This document shows, piece after piece, positions 44,681 through 52,396 of a DNA stretch of 64,000 nucleotides. A program made the translations under genes and the position numbers. Numbering within the stretch: the first letter of the stretch is position 1; each line of letters opens with the position of its first letter. Under the pieces are notes generated by a model, which did no database searches, was not told where the DNA came from, and saw nothing but the letters and a program-made list of their open reading frames with translations. Origin of the DNA: Streptomyces pseudovenezuelae (lineage in GTDB: Bacteria; Actinomycetota; Actinomycetes; Streptomycetales; Streptomycetaceae); contig NZ_KQ948147.1 in NCBI RefSeq assembly GCF_001513955.1, forward strand, positions 752,897 through 816,896, written 5' to 3'.

Positions 44681-44754
44681 CATGTACTCCCGGATCCCGG
44701 GCAAGCGGACAGGTACGAGACGGTTCGTCAGCGATGTTGGAGGTGTCCGCCGCT

Positions 44755-44922
44755 ATGAGCGCGAAGGTGTTGGAGCGGTTTCCAGCGGGAGCTCCGCGCG
44801 GGTCGTGGCCGGCCGAGGAGTACGCGGCGCAGAGGCGGGCGCAGGGTGAGCCGGCGACCGTCGTGATGGACATCCAGTCCGACGCGTTCCTCGTGGTGGT
44901 CCCCGGGCGGGACGAGGACTGA
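44755..44922 (+). CDS. Small conserved hypothetical protein
   Basis: 55 residues (SAKVLERFPAGAPRGSWPAE through FLVVVPGRDED). GGAGG lies 11 nt upstream of ATG 44755; an in-frame ATG at 44734 is possible but has no RBS. The WPAEEYAAQRRAQGE helix and VVMDIQSDAFLVV strands look like a real folded domain. No function is assigned. Confidence 0.6.
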   Translation: MSAKVLERFPAGAPRGSWPAEEYAAQRRAQGEPATVVMDIQSDAFLVVVPGRDED

Positions 44923-44931
44923 ACAGGCGGC

Positions 44932-45852
44932 TCAGCCGGGCGGGGTGAGCGTCCCGCCCAGCCGGCCGGCCCGGCGCACGAACGCCTCGTGCAGGTCCCG
45001 GGCGGCCCTCGGCACGGACTCGGCCCTGCGGCGCTGGAGCATCAGCAACACCCGGGTCGAGTCGCCCTCGATCGGCCGGTGGGTGATCGTGCCCTGCCGT
45101 TCCAGCGGATCCCCGACCACGCTGAAATCCGGCAGCACGGTCACCCCCAGCCCCTCGGCCACCATCAGCTTGCCCATCTCGGCCCCGTCGGTGGAGTAGG
45201 CGAAGGCCGCGTCACGGCCGTCCAGCAGCCGGTGGACGAAACGATGCATGACATAGCCGGTCCGCATCGCGATCAACGGCTGGGCCAGCAGTTCGTCCAC
45301 GGACACACACCTGCGCGCGGCCAGCGGACTGTCCGGGCGCAGACACACCACCGGCCGCCCGTGCAGCAGCCGCGTGCACTCGTATCCGGCGGGTGTGTCG
45401 TCGCCGTCGAGGTGGTTGACCAGCCCCAGGTCGAAACCGCCCTCCGCCAGGGCCCGTTGGATCTCCGTCTGCTGCGCGCCGACCACCTCCACCTGGGTGA
45501 CCGGATGAGCGGCCCGGAAGTCCTCGACCGCCGGGATGAGCAGCGGCACGGTCGCCGCGTTCACCGTGCCGACGCGGACCATACGGCTGACGCGGTGCTG
45601 CTCGCCCGCCGCCGCCCGCAGCCGGTCCACCGCCTCCAGCACCCCGGCGATGTGCGGCAGCAGCTCCCGGCCCTCCGCGCTCATCGTCGCCCCGGACCGC
45701 TTGCGCTCCAGCAGGTCGACCCCGAGCTCCCGCTCCAGATTGCGCACGGTCTCGCTCAACGCGGGCTGCGACAGACGCAGTTCCTCCGCCGCCCGGCGCA
45801 GTGAACCGAGCCGGGTGACCGCCGCTATGTATTCCAGCTGTTCTGTTCGCAC
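44932..45852 (-). CDS. LysR-family regulator of sulfur locus
   Basis: 306 residues. N-terminal LysR HTH (QLEYIAAVTRLGSLRRAAEE, LRLSQPALSETVRNLERELG) and a substrate-binding domain (about 90-295; VRVGTVNAATVPLLIPAVED). It is divergent from the Cys leader peptide and sulfone/sulfonate genes, so it is probably a CysB/SsuR-type activator. The ligand is unknown. The shared intergenic region is 138 bp to the leader start. Confidence 0.88.
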   Translation of the reverse strand: MRTEQLEYIAAVTRLGSLRRAAEELRLSQPALSETVRNLERELGVDLLERKRSGATMSAEGRELLPHIAGVLEAVDRLRAAAGEQHRVSRMVRVGTVNAATVPLLIPAVEDFRAAHPVTQVEVVGAQQTEIQRALAEGGFDLGLVNHLDGDDTPAGYECTRLLHGRPVVCLRPDSPLAARRCVSVDELLAQPLIAMRTGYVMHRFVHRLLDGRDAAFAYSTDGAEMGKLMVAEGLGVTVLPDFSVVGDPLERQGTITHRPIEGDSTRVLLMLQRRRAESVPRAARDLHEAFVRRAGRLGGTLTPPG

Positions 45853-45953
45853 GCCCAGCAGAATGCGGGCCCATTCCCGGCCCGTTCAAGGGTTTCCCTG
45901 TCACACGTTCGTGAAATTCAATGGTCCGCGATACGAGACCGGTCGGGTTTTCC

Positions 45954-45982
45954 TTGACGCCTCTCGCCGCCGGCTGTCACGA
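45954..45982 (+). promoter_or_regulatory. Candidate promoter of sulfur operon
   Basis: TTGACG (45954-45959) and TCACGA (45977-45982) are 17 bp apart. The expected start lies at about 45990, on the leader-peptide ATG (45991), so the leader would be leaderless. Upstream, ACACGTTCGTGAAATTCAAT (45903-45922) could hold the LysR contact site. Confidence 0.45.
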
Positions 45983-45990
45983 TCGACGAC

Positions 45991-46074
45991 ATGAAGATGC
46001 GACTGGACCTCACGCGGCGACGCCATGTCGACCTCGCGCGCGTCTCCAGCGCCTCCTGTTGCGCAGCGGCCTGA
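45991..46074 (+). CDS. Cysteine-containing regulatory leader peptide
   Basis: 27 residues: MKMRLDLTRRRHVDLARVSS then ASCCAAA. This is the actinobacterial leader-peptide pattern (RRHVDL....S.C) found upstream of sulfur-assimilation genes, with a Cys-Cys pair at 23-24 near the end. When Cys-tRNA is scarce, a ribosome would stall there and change folding of the downstream RNA. It is followed by 122 bp with a composite hairpin and then sfnG. A second ATG at 45997 is possible. Confidence 0.82.
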   Translation: MKMRLDLTRRRHVDLARVSSASCCAAA

Positions 46075-46128
46075 TCAACCTTCCTCGATCCGCCGCGTTT
46101 TCCTCTCCCTCCGAGAGTTTCCACGCCT

Positions 46129-46160
46129 GAATTCCGTGCGCCCGCGCACCTATTGAATTC
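46129..46160 (+). promoter_or_regulatory. Composite hairpin between leader peptide and sfnG
   Basis: GAATTC (46129) can pair with GAATTC (46155), enclosing GTGCG-CCCG-CGCAC (46136-46149). The hairpin ends 24 bp before the sfnG RBS. With the Cys-rich leader peptide it forms a plausible attenuator or translational switch; the alternative structure was not computed. Confidence 0.5.
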
Positions 46161-46196
46161 GGCGTGCCCGAAAACATTCCGCAACAGGAGTCACGC

Positions 46197-47306
46197 ATGC
46201 CTGCCGCGCCCGTGCAATTCGCCTACTGGGTCCCCAACGTCAGCGGGGGACTCGTCACCAGCAAGATCGAGCAGCGCACCGACTGGGGCTACGACTACAA
46301 CCGCGAACTCGCCGTCCTCGCCGAGAACAACGGCTTCGACTACGCCCTCAGCCAGGTCCGCTACATGGCCAGCTACGGCGCCGAGTACCAGCACGAGTCG
46401 ACCAGCTTCAGCCTCGCCCTGCTGCTCGCCACCCAGCGTCTGAAGGTCATCGCCGCCGTCCACCCCGGCCTGTGGCACCCGGGCGTCCTCGCCAAGCTCG
46501 GCGCCACCGCCGACCACCTCTCCAAGGGCCGCTTCGCCGTGAACGTCGTATCGGGCTGGTTCAAGGGCGAGTTCACCGCCCTCGGCGAGCCCTGGCTGGA
46601 GCACGACGAGCGCTACCGCCGCTCCGAGGAGTTCATCACCGCGCTCAGGAAGATCTGGACCGAGGACCACGCCGAACTCGCCGGTGACTTCTACCGGCTG
46701 CGAGACTTCTCCCTCAAGCCCAAGCCCCTCAACACCGAGGAGCGGCCGCACCCGGAGATCTTCCAGGGCGGCAACTCCACCGCCGCCCGCGCCATGGCCG
46801 GGCGGGTCTCCGACTGGTACTTCTCCAACGGCAAGGACTTCGACGGGGTCACCGAGCAGCTCACCGACGTCCGCAAGGCCGCCGCCGAAGTCGGCCGTAC
46901 GGCACCGAAGTTCGGCCTCAACGGCTTCCTGATCGCCCGCGACACCGAGGCCGAGGCCCGCGAGACGCTCCGGGAGATCGTCGCCCGGGCCGACCACGAG
47001 GCCGTCGAGGGGTTCGGGGCGGCCGTCAAACAGGCGGGCCAGTCCACCGGCGACAAGAAGGGCATGTGGCAGGACTCCTCCTTCGAGGACCTCGTCCAGT
47101 ACAACGACGGCTTCCGCACCGGCCTCATCGGCACACCGGAGCAGATCGCCGAACGGATCGTCGCCTACAAGCAGCTCGGCGTGGACCTCCTGCTGCTCGG
47201 CTTCCTGCACTACCACGAGGAGGTCGAGTACTTCGGCAAACGGGTGCTGCCGCTGGTCCGCGAGCTGGAGGCCCAGCTGCCCGAGTCCGTCCCCGCCCAG
47301 GTCTGA
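46197..47306 (+). CDS. sfnG: Dimethylsulfone monooxygenase SfnG
   Basis: 369 residues, bacterial-luciferase-like. The opening VQFAYWVPNVSGGLVTSKIE, the segments LSKGRFAVNVVSGWFKGEF and GEPWLEHDERYRRSEEFI, and the end FLHYHEEVEYFGKRVLPLVR match Pseudomonas SfnG closely. SfnG uses FMNH2 and O2 to turn dimethylsulfone into methanesulfinate. ATG 46197 with AGGAG 6 nt upstream; an in-frame ATG at 46164 lies before the RBS and is not used. FMNH2 would come from the ssuE gene in the same operon. Confidence 0.92.
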   Translation: MPAAPVQFAYWVPNVSGGLVTSKIEQRTDWGYDYNRELAVLAENNGFDYALSQVRYMASYGAEYQHESTSFSLALLLATQRLKVIAAVHPGLWHPGVLAKLGATADHLSKGRFAVNVVSGWFKGEFTALGEPWLEHDERYRRSEEFITALRKIWTEDHAELAGDFYRLRDFSLKPKPLNTEERPHPEIFQGGNSTAARAMAGRVSDWYFSNGKDFDGVTEQLTDVRKAAAEVGRTAPKFGLNGFLIARDTEAEARETLREIVARADHEAVEGFGAAVKQAGQSTGDKKGMWQDSSFEDLVQYNDGFRTGLIGTPEQIAERIVAYKQLGVDLLLLGFLHYHEEVEYFGKRVLPLVRELEAQLPESVPAQV

Positions 47307-47319
47307 GGAGGCCACCGAC

Positions 47320-48537
47320 ATGAGCACCGTCACGCACACCGACTGGAGCACCCGCCCCGCCCCCGCCACCGCGCGGGAGTGGATCGCCCGCGCCGCCGAG
47401 GTCGCCGCCGTCCTCGCCACCGACGCCGCCGCCCGGGACCGCGCCGGCGCCACCCCGTACGCCGAGGTGCGGCTCCTCAAGGACGCCGGCCTCGTCACCC
47501 TCCTCGGCCCCACCGAGCACGGCGGGGGAGGTCAGGACTGGACCACCGCCTACCGGGTGATCCGCGAGGTCGCCAAGGCCGACGGCTCGATCGGCCAGCT
47601 CCTCGGCTACCACTACCTGTGGTTCTGGGCGGCCCGCCTGGTCGGCACCCGCGAACAGTGGGAGCAGGTGGAGGCCGAGGCCTCCCGTAACCGCTGGTTC
47701 TTCGGCGGCGCGGTCAACCCCCGCGACCAGGACGTCATCGTCACCGAGGACGGCGACGACCTCGTCTACACCGGCCGCAAGACCTTCTCCACCGGCAGCA
47801 AGGTCTCCGACGTCACCGTCCTCGAAGGCGTCCTGGAAGGCACCGACCAGCACATCTTCGCCATCGTGCCCTCCGACTCCGAGGGGCTGACCTTCCACGA
47901 CGACTGGCACAACATCGGCCAGCGCCTCACCGAGAGCGGCGGCGTCACCCTCGACGGCGTGCGCACCCCGTGGGCGGGCGCCGCCGGGTACGTCGACAAG
48001 GTGTTCCAGCCGCGCGTCTACAACACCCTCAACGTCCCCACCATCCAGCTGGTCTTCGTCAACTTCTACCTCGGCATCGCGGGCGGCGCGCTGGAGACGG
48101 CGGCCACCTACACCCGGGAGAAGTCCCGCTCCTGGCTGCACGGCGGTTACGAGCGCGCCGTCGACGAGCCTTACGTCATCGACACCTACGGCGACCTCAC
48201 CGCCAAGCTCTGGGCGGCCGAGGCGCTCGCCGACGCCGTCGCCGCCGAGGGACAGCAGCTGCACGACGACCCCGACGCGGTCACCGAGAAGACCCGCGGC
48301 GACTTCGAGGTCCGGGTCGCCGCCGTCAAGGCCCGCGCCACCGACGTGGCCCTGGAAGTCTCCGGCCGGATCTTCGAGGTGACCGGTGCCCGCTCCACGG
48401 CCGCCTCGGAGGGCCTGGACCGGTTCTGGCGCAACGTCCGCACCCACACCCTGCACGACCCCGTCGCCTACAAGCGCCGCGAGGTCGGCCGCTGGGTCCT
48501 CGAAGGCGAACTGCCCGAACCCACCTGGTACTCCTGA
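47320..48537 (+). CDS. DszC-like flavin monooxygenase (acyl-CoA dehydrogenase fold)
   Basis: 405 residues, acyl-CoA dehydrogenase fold without the usual catalytic glutamate context. LLGPTEHGGGGQDWTTAYRV, YTGRKTFSTGSKVSDVTVLE and RNVRTHTLHDPVAYKRREVG are typical of the DszC/SfnB/TdsC group, which oxygenate organosulfur compounds with reduced flavin. The sulfur-locus context supports a sulfide/sulfoxide/sulfone monooxygenase; the substrate is inferred. ATG 47320, 13 bp after sfnG, with GAGGAGG 7 nt upstream bridging the sfnG stop. Confidence 0.83.
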   Translation: MSTVTHTDWSTRPAPATAREWIARAAEVAAVLATDAAARDRAGATPYAEVRLLKDAGLVTLLGPTEHGGGGQDWTTAYRVIREVAKADGSIGQLLGYHYLWFWAARLVGTREQWEQVEAEASRNRWFFGGAVNPRDQDVIVTEDGDDLVYTGRKTFSTGSKVSDVTVLEGVLEGTDQHIFAIVPSDSEGLTFHDDWHNIGQRLTESGGVTLDGVRTPWAGAAGYVDKVFQPRVYNTLNVPTIQLVFVNFYLGIAGGALETAATYTREKSRSWLHGGYERAVDEPYVIDTYGDLTAKLWAAEALADAVAAEGQQLHDDPDAVTEKTRGDFEVRVAAVKARATDVALEVSGRIFEVTGARSTAASEGLDRFWRNVRTHTLHDPVAYKRREVGRWVLEGELPEPTWYS

Positions 48538-48547
48538 CCGCTTCCCC

Positions 48548-48578
48548 GGGGCGCCCCCTCCTGAACAGGGGGCGCCCC
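48548..48578 (+). other. Strong intra-operon hairpin
   Basis: GGGGCGCCCCCT pairs perfectly with AGGGGGCGCCCC (12 bp, 7-nt loop) between the DszC-like gene and ssuE, with no T-run after it. It may be an attenuating terminator or an RNA-stability element that adjusts the ratio of upstream to downstream products. Confidence 0.6.
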
Positions 48579-48599
48579 CTCCTCCCGAAAGAGGACCCC

Positions 48600-49154
48600 A
48601 TGGCCACCGTCCTGTCCGTCTCCGGCAGCCCCTCCGCCTCCTCACGCACCAACCGGCTGCTGCGCCACCTCGACCGGCGCCTGGCCGCCCAGGGCCACGA
48701 GGTGATCCCGCTCGACGTGCGCACCATCCCCGCCCAGGCCCTGCTCGGCGCCGACTTCAGGCACCCGGCGATCGTCGAGGCCACCGAGTTGTTCGCGCGC
48801 GCCGACGGGGTCGTCGTCGGCACCCCCGTCTACAAGGCGTCGTACTCCGGAGTCCTCAAGGCGCTCCTGGACCTGCTCCCGCAGTACGCCCTCGCAGGCA
48901 AGACCGTGCTGCCGCTGGCCACCGGCGGCTCCACGGCCCATGTCCTGGCCATCGACTACGCGCTCCGCCCGGTGCTCAGCTCCATGGGTGCGGCGCACAT
49001 CGTGCAGGGCTGGTTCACCCTCGACAAGGACATCAGCGTGCACGAGGACGGCTCGCTGAGCGTCGCGCCCGCCGCGACCGAGGCGCTGGCCCAGGTCGTC
49101 GACCAGTTCTCGACCGCGCTGGGGCGGCGACCGGTGCTGGCGGCGGCGGGCTGA
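48600..49154 (+). CDS. ssuE: NAD(P)H-dependent FMN reductase SsuE
   Basis: 184 residues, flavodoxin-like fold. VLSVSGSPSASSRTNRLLRH binds the FMN phosphate. GVVVGTPVYKASYSGVLKAL, then DLLPQYALAGKTVLPLATGG and AIDYALRPVLSSMGA match SsuE. It supplies FMNH2 to the SfnG, SsuD and DszC-like oxygenases of the operon. ATG 48600 follows AGAGGA. Five bp separate its stop from the next start. Confidence 0.9.
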   Translation: MATVLSVSGSPSASSRTNRLLRHLDRRLAAQGHEVIPLDVRTIPAQALLGADFRHPAIVEATELFARADGVVVGTPVYKASYSGVLKALLDLLPQYALAGKTVLPLATGGSTAHVLAIDYALRPVLSSMGAAHIVQGWFTLDKDISVHEDGSLSVAPAATEALAQVVDQFSTALGRRPVLAAAG

Positions 49155-49159
49155 CGGAC

Positions 49160-50344
49160 ATGACCGCCCATGTGATCGCCGACGACGCGGAGGCCCTCGC
49201 GGTCGCCGCGTCGCTCGCCGGGGAGTTCCGCGCGGGCGCCAGTGCCAGGGACACCGAGCGCAGGCTGCCGCGCGCGGAGCTGGACCGCCTCTCCGCGTCC
49301 GGGCTGCTCGCCGTCACCGTCCCCGCCGAACACGGGGGAGCGGACGTGAGCACCGCCACCCTCGCCGAGGTCTTCCGGCTGCTCGCCGCCGCCGACGCGA
49401 GCCTCGCCCAGATCCCGCAGAGCCACTTCGTGTACGCCAACGTGATTCACCGTCAGGGCACCGAGGAGCAGCGGAAGTTCTTCTTCGCCGAGATCCTCGC
49501 CGGCCGCCGCTTCGGCAACGCGCAGTCGGAGGCGGGCACCAGGCACGTCCTGGACATCCGCACCCGCCTGCACCCGCGGCCGGACGGCTCGTACCGCCTC
49601 GACGGTGTCAAGCACTACTGCACCGGCGCCCTGTTCGCCGACTGGATCCCGGTGCTGGCCCGCGCGGAGGACGACGAGCTGCACGTCGCCTACGTTCCCG
49701 GGGACGCCCCCGGCGTCACCGTGATCGACGACTGGGACGGCCTCGGCCAGCGGACGACGGCCAGCGGCACCGTCCGCCTGGAAGGCGTCGAGGTCCCGGC
49801 CGACCGGGTCCTGCCCCACCACCTCACCTTCCAGGGCCCCCAACTCCACGGAGCTGTGGCCCAGTTGCTGCACGCCGCCATCGACGCCGGGATCGCCGGG
49901 GGCGCGCTCGCGGAGGCGGCGGAGTTCGTCCGGACGAAGAGCCGTCCGTGGTTCGAGAGCGGAGTCGACTCGGCGGCAGAGGACCCCCTGCTGATCCAGC
50001 GTTTCGGTGAACTCGCCCTCCAGGTGCGGGCGTCCGAGGCGCTGCTGCGGGAAGCGGCCCGAGCCGTCGACGCCGCCCGCGCCGACCTCGCCGACGACTC
50101 GGCGGCCGAGGCGTCCATCGCCGTCGCCGCGGCCAAGGTGCAGGCCGCCCAGGCCGCGGTGGACGTGGCGAGCGCCCTGTTCGAGGTCTCCGGTACCCGG
50201 TCGGCACTCAACGCCCTCAATCTGCACCGGCATTGGCGCGACGCCCGCACGCACACCCTGCACGACCCGACCCGCTGGAAGATCCAGCACATCGGCCGGT
50301 ACGTGCTCAACGGCACCCGGCCGCCCCGCCACGGCCTCCTCTAA
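49160..50344 (+). CDS. sfnB: SfnB-family sulfur-acquisition oxidoreductase
   Basis: 394 residues, acyl-CoA dehydrogenase-like. LSASGLLAVTVPAEHGGADV, QIPQSHFVYANVIHRQGTEE, GVKHYCTGALFADWIPVLAR and HRHWRDARTHTLHDPTRWKI match the SfnB family found in dimethylsulfone and sulfonate loci. Its precise reaction is still debated; a flavin-dependent sulfur-compound oxidation is likely. It is separated from ssuE by only 5 bp. Confidence 0.85.
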   Translation: MTAHVIADDAEALAVAASLAGEFRAGASARDTERRLPRAELDRLSASGLLAVTVPAEHGGADVSTATLAEVFRLLAAADASLAQIPQSHFVYANVIHRQGTEEQRKFFFAEILAGRRFGNAQSEAGTRHVLDIRTRLHPRPDGSYRLDGVKHYCTGALFADWIPVLARAEDDELHVAYVPGDAPGVTVIDDWDGLGQRTTASGTVRLEGVEVPADRVLPHHLTFQGPQLHGAVAQLLHAAIDAGIAGGALAEAAEFVRTKSRPWFESGVDSAAEDPLLIQRFGELALQVRASEALLREAARAVDAARADLADDSAAEASIAVAAAKVQAAQAAVDVASALFEVSGTRSALNALNLHRHWRDARTHTLHDPTRWKIQHIGRYVLNGTRPPRHGLL

Positions 50345-50368
50345 GTGACACCCGAACGGAGACCCCAC

Positions 50369-51514
50369 GTGTCCCTCACCTTCCACTGGTTCCTGCCCAC
50401 CAACGGCGACAGCCGCCATGTCGTGGGCGGCGGTCACGGCACGCCCGCCACCGTCTCCGGACGGGACCGGCCCCCGACGGTCGCCTACCTGAGCCAGATC
50501 GCCCGCGCGGCCGAGGACCTGGGCTTCGTCGGGGCGCTCACCCCCACCGGCGCCTGGTGCGAGGACGCGTGGCTGACCACCGCGATGGTGAGCCAGCACA
50601 CCGAACGGCTGAAGTTCCTGGTCGCCTTCCGGCCCGGTTTCGTCTCGCCGACCCTCGCCGCGCAGATGGCGTCCACCTTCCAGCGGCAGTCCGGGGGACG
50701 GCTCCTGCTGAACGTGGTCACCGGCGGGGAGAGCCACGAGCAGCGGGCCTACGGGGACTTCCTCGACAAGGACGCCCGCTACCGCCGTACCGGCGAATTC
50801 CTGGACATCGTAAGGGGGTTGTGGGAGGGCAAGACCGTCGACCTGCACGGCGAGCACCTCCAGGTCGAGGACGCGAAACTGGCGCGGGTGCCCGACCCGG
50901 TGCCCGAGGTCTACTTCGGCGGCTCCTCGCCCATCGCGGGTGAGGTCGCCGCCAAGTACGTCGACGTCTACCTCACCTGGGGCGAGCCGCCCGCGCAGGT
51001 CGCCGAGAAGATCGCCTGGATCCGCGGACTGGCGGCGAAGCAGGGCCGCACCCTGCGCTTCGGGATACGGCTGCACGTGATCACCCGGGACACCTCCGAG
51101 CAGGCCTGGGCCGAGGCCGACCGGCTCCTGGCGGGCTTCGACCCCGAGACGGTCAGGTCGGTGCAGGCCGGACTCGCCCGCAGCGAGTCGGAGGGCCAGC
51201 AGCGGATGCTCGCCCTGCACGGTGGCGGGGCCCGCGACGGCCTGGAGATCCACCCCAACCTGTGGGCCGGCATCGGCCTGGTGCGCGGCGGCGCCGGCAC
51301 CGCGCTGGTCGGCAGCCACGACGAGGTGGCCGAGCGGATCAAGGAGTACCACGCCCTCGGCATCGACGAGTTCGTGCTCTCCGGTTACCCGCACCTGGAG
51401 GAGGCGTACTGGTTCGGCGAGGGCGTCCTGCCGCGTCTCGCCGCCCAGGGCCTGTGGCGGCACCCTGCCGGCGAGCGGGCCGAGTCCTCGCCGCAGGTGC
51501 CGTTCGCGAGCTAG
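50369..51514 (+). CDS. ssuD: Alkanesulfonate monooxygenase SsuD
   Basis: 381 residues, as in other SsuDs. SLTFHWFLPTNGDSRHVVGG, FRPGFVSPTLAAQMASTFQR, GGRLLLNVVTGGESHEQRAY, EVYFGGSSPIAGEVAAKYVD and SGYPHLEEAYWFGEGVLP are family signatures. It uses FMNH2 to release sulfite from alkanesulfonates. GTG 50369 has GGAG 7 nt upstream; an earlier in-frame GTG (50345) immediately follows the SfnB stop. No SsuABC transporter genes are present in this operon. Confidence 0.9.
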   Translation: MSLTFHWFLPTNGDSRHVVGGGHGTPATVSGRDRPPTVAYLSQIARAAEDLGFVGALTPTGAWCEDAWLTTAMVSQHTERLKFLVAFRPGFVSPTLAAQMASTFQRQSGGRLLLNVVTGGESHEQRAYGDFLDKDARYRRTGEFLDIVRGLWEGKTVDLHGEHLQVEDAKLARVPDPVPEVYFGGSSPIAGEVAAKYVDVYLTWGEPPAQVAEKIAWIRGLAAKQGRTLRFGIRLHVITRDTSEQAWAEADRLLAGFDPETVRSVQAGLARSESEGQQRMLALHGGGARDGLEIHPNLWAGIGLVRGGAGTALVGSHDEVAERIKEYHALGIDEFVLSGYPHLEEAYWFGEGVLPRLAAQGLWRHPAGERAESSPQVPFAS

Positions 51515-51571
51515 CGCGTCACCACGTACGCTCACGGGCTCGACCCGCGCAACCGTCGAGAGGAACAGCCC

Positions 51572-52396
51572 GTGAGCGACTGGCCGTTGACCAGGACCTT
51601 CCGCAGCAGCTCCGGTGAGGTCCGCTGGGACAGCCTCGGGGATCCGGGCCGGGACCCGGTCGTCCTCCTCCACGGCACGCCCTTCTCCTCCTACGTCTGG
51701 CGTGCCGTCGCCCGCGCCCTCGCCCGCCGCCACCACGTGTTCGTGTGGGACATGCCCGGCTACGGAGCCTCGGAGATGTTCAGCGGCCAGGATGTCTCCC
51801 TGGCGGCCCAGGGCAGGGTCTTCACCGAGCTCCTGGCTCACTGGGAGCTGGAAGAACCCCGGGTCGTGGCCCACGACTTCGGCGGTGCCGTGTCCCTGCG
51901 GGCCCATCTGCTGCACGGCGCCCGCTACCGTTCGCTCACCCTGGTCGACCCGGTCGCGCTGGCCCCGTGGGGATCGCCGTTCTTCGAACTCGTCGGCCGG
52001 CACTCCGAGGTCTTCGGCCAACTGCCGCCCGCCCTGCACCGGGCCCTCGTCCGCGAGTACGTCGGCTCCGCCAGCAGCCCGGGCCTGCACCCCGCCGTCC
52101 TCGACCGCCTCGTCGCGCCCTGGCTCGGCGACCCGGGACAGGCGGCCTTCTACCGCCAGATCGCCCAGGCCGACCAGCGCCACACCGACGAGGTGCAGGA
52201 CAGGTACGGCGCGATCACCATCCCGGTTTTGGTGTGCTGGGGTGAGGACGACACCTGGATCCCGCTCGACAAGGGGCACGAACTCGTCGCGCTCATCCCG
52301 GGCGCACGCCTCGAAACCGTCCCCGGCGCCGGGCACCTCGTCCAGGAGGACGCTCCGGCGCATCTCACGGCCGCCCTCGTCGACTTCCTGGGCTAG
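51572..52396 (+). CDS. Alpha/beta hydrolase, Asp nucleophile (dehalogenase/epoxide hydrolase-like)
   Basis: 274 residues, GTG start. The oxyanion motif is LLHGTPFSSYVW. The nucleophile elbow reads VVAHDFGGAVSL, with Asp where esterases have Ser, as in haloalkane dehalogenases and epoxide hydrolases. WGEDDTWIP and GAGHLVQED supply the acid and His. It is last in the sulfur operon (57-bp gap), so it may act on a halogenated or otherwise activated organosulfur substrate. Its TAG overlaps the convergent gene's stop in a CTAG. Confidence 0.82.
   Translation: MSDWPLTRTFRSSSGEVRWDSLGDPGRDPVVLLHGTPFSSYVWRAVARALARRHHVFVWDMPGYGASEMFSGQDVSLAAQGRVFTELLAHWELEEPRVVAHDFGGAVSLRAHLLHGARYRSLTLVDPVALAPWGSPFFELVGRHSEVFGQLPPALHRALVREYVGSASSPGLHPAVLDRLVAPWLGDPGQAAFYRQIAQADQRHTDEVQDRYGAITIPVLVCWGEDDTWIPLDKGHELVALIPGARLETVPGAGHLVQEDAPAHLTAALVDFLG

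Noticed and set aside
48956..52363. Minus-strand open frame of 1,135 codons across the sulfur operon
   Set aside because: It is antisense to ssuE, sfnB, ssuD and the hydrolase, all with clear motifs. No RBS or domain on the minus strand.
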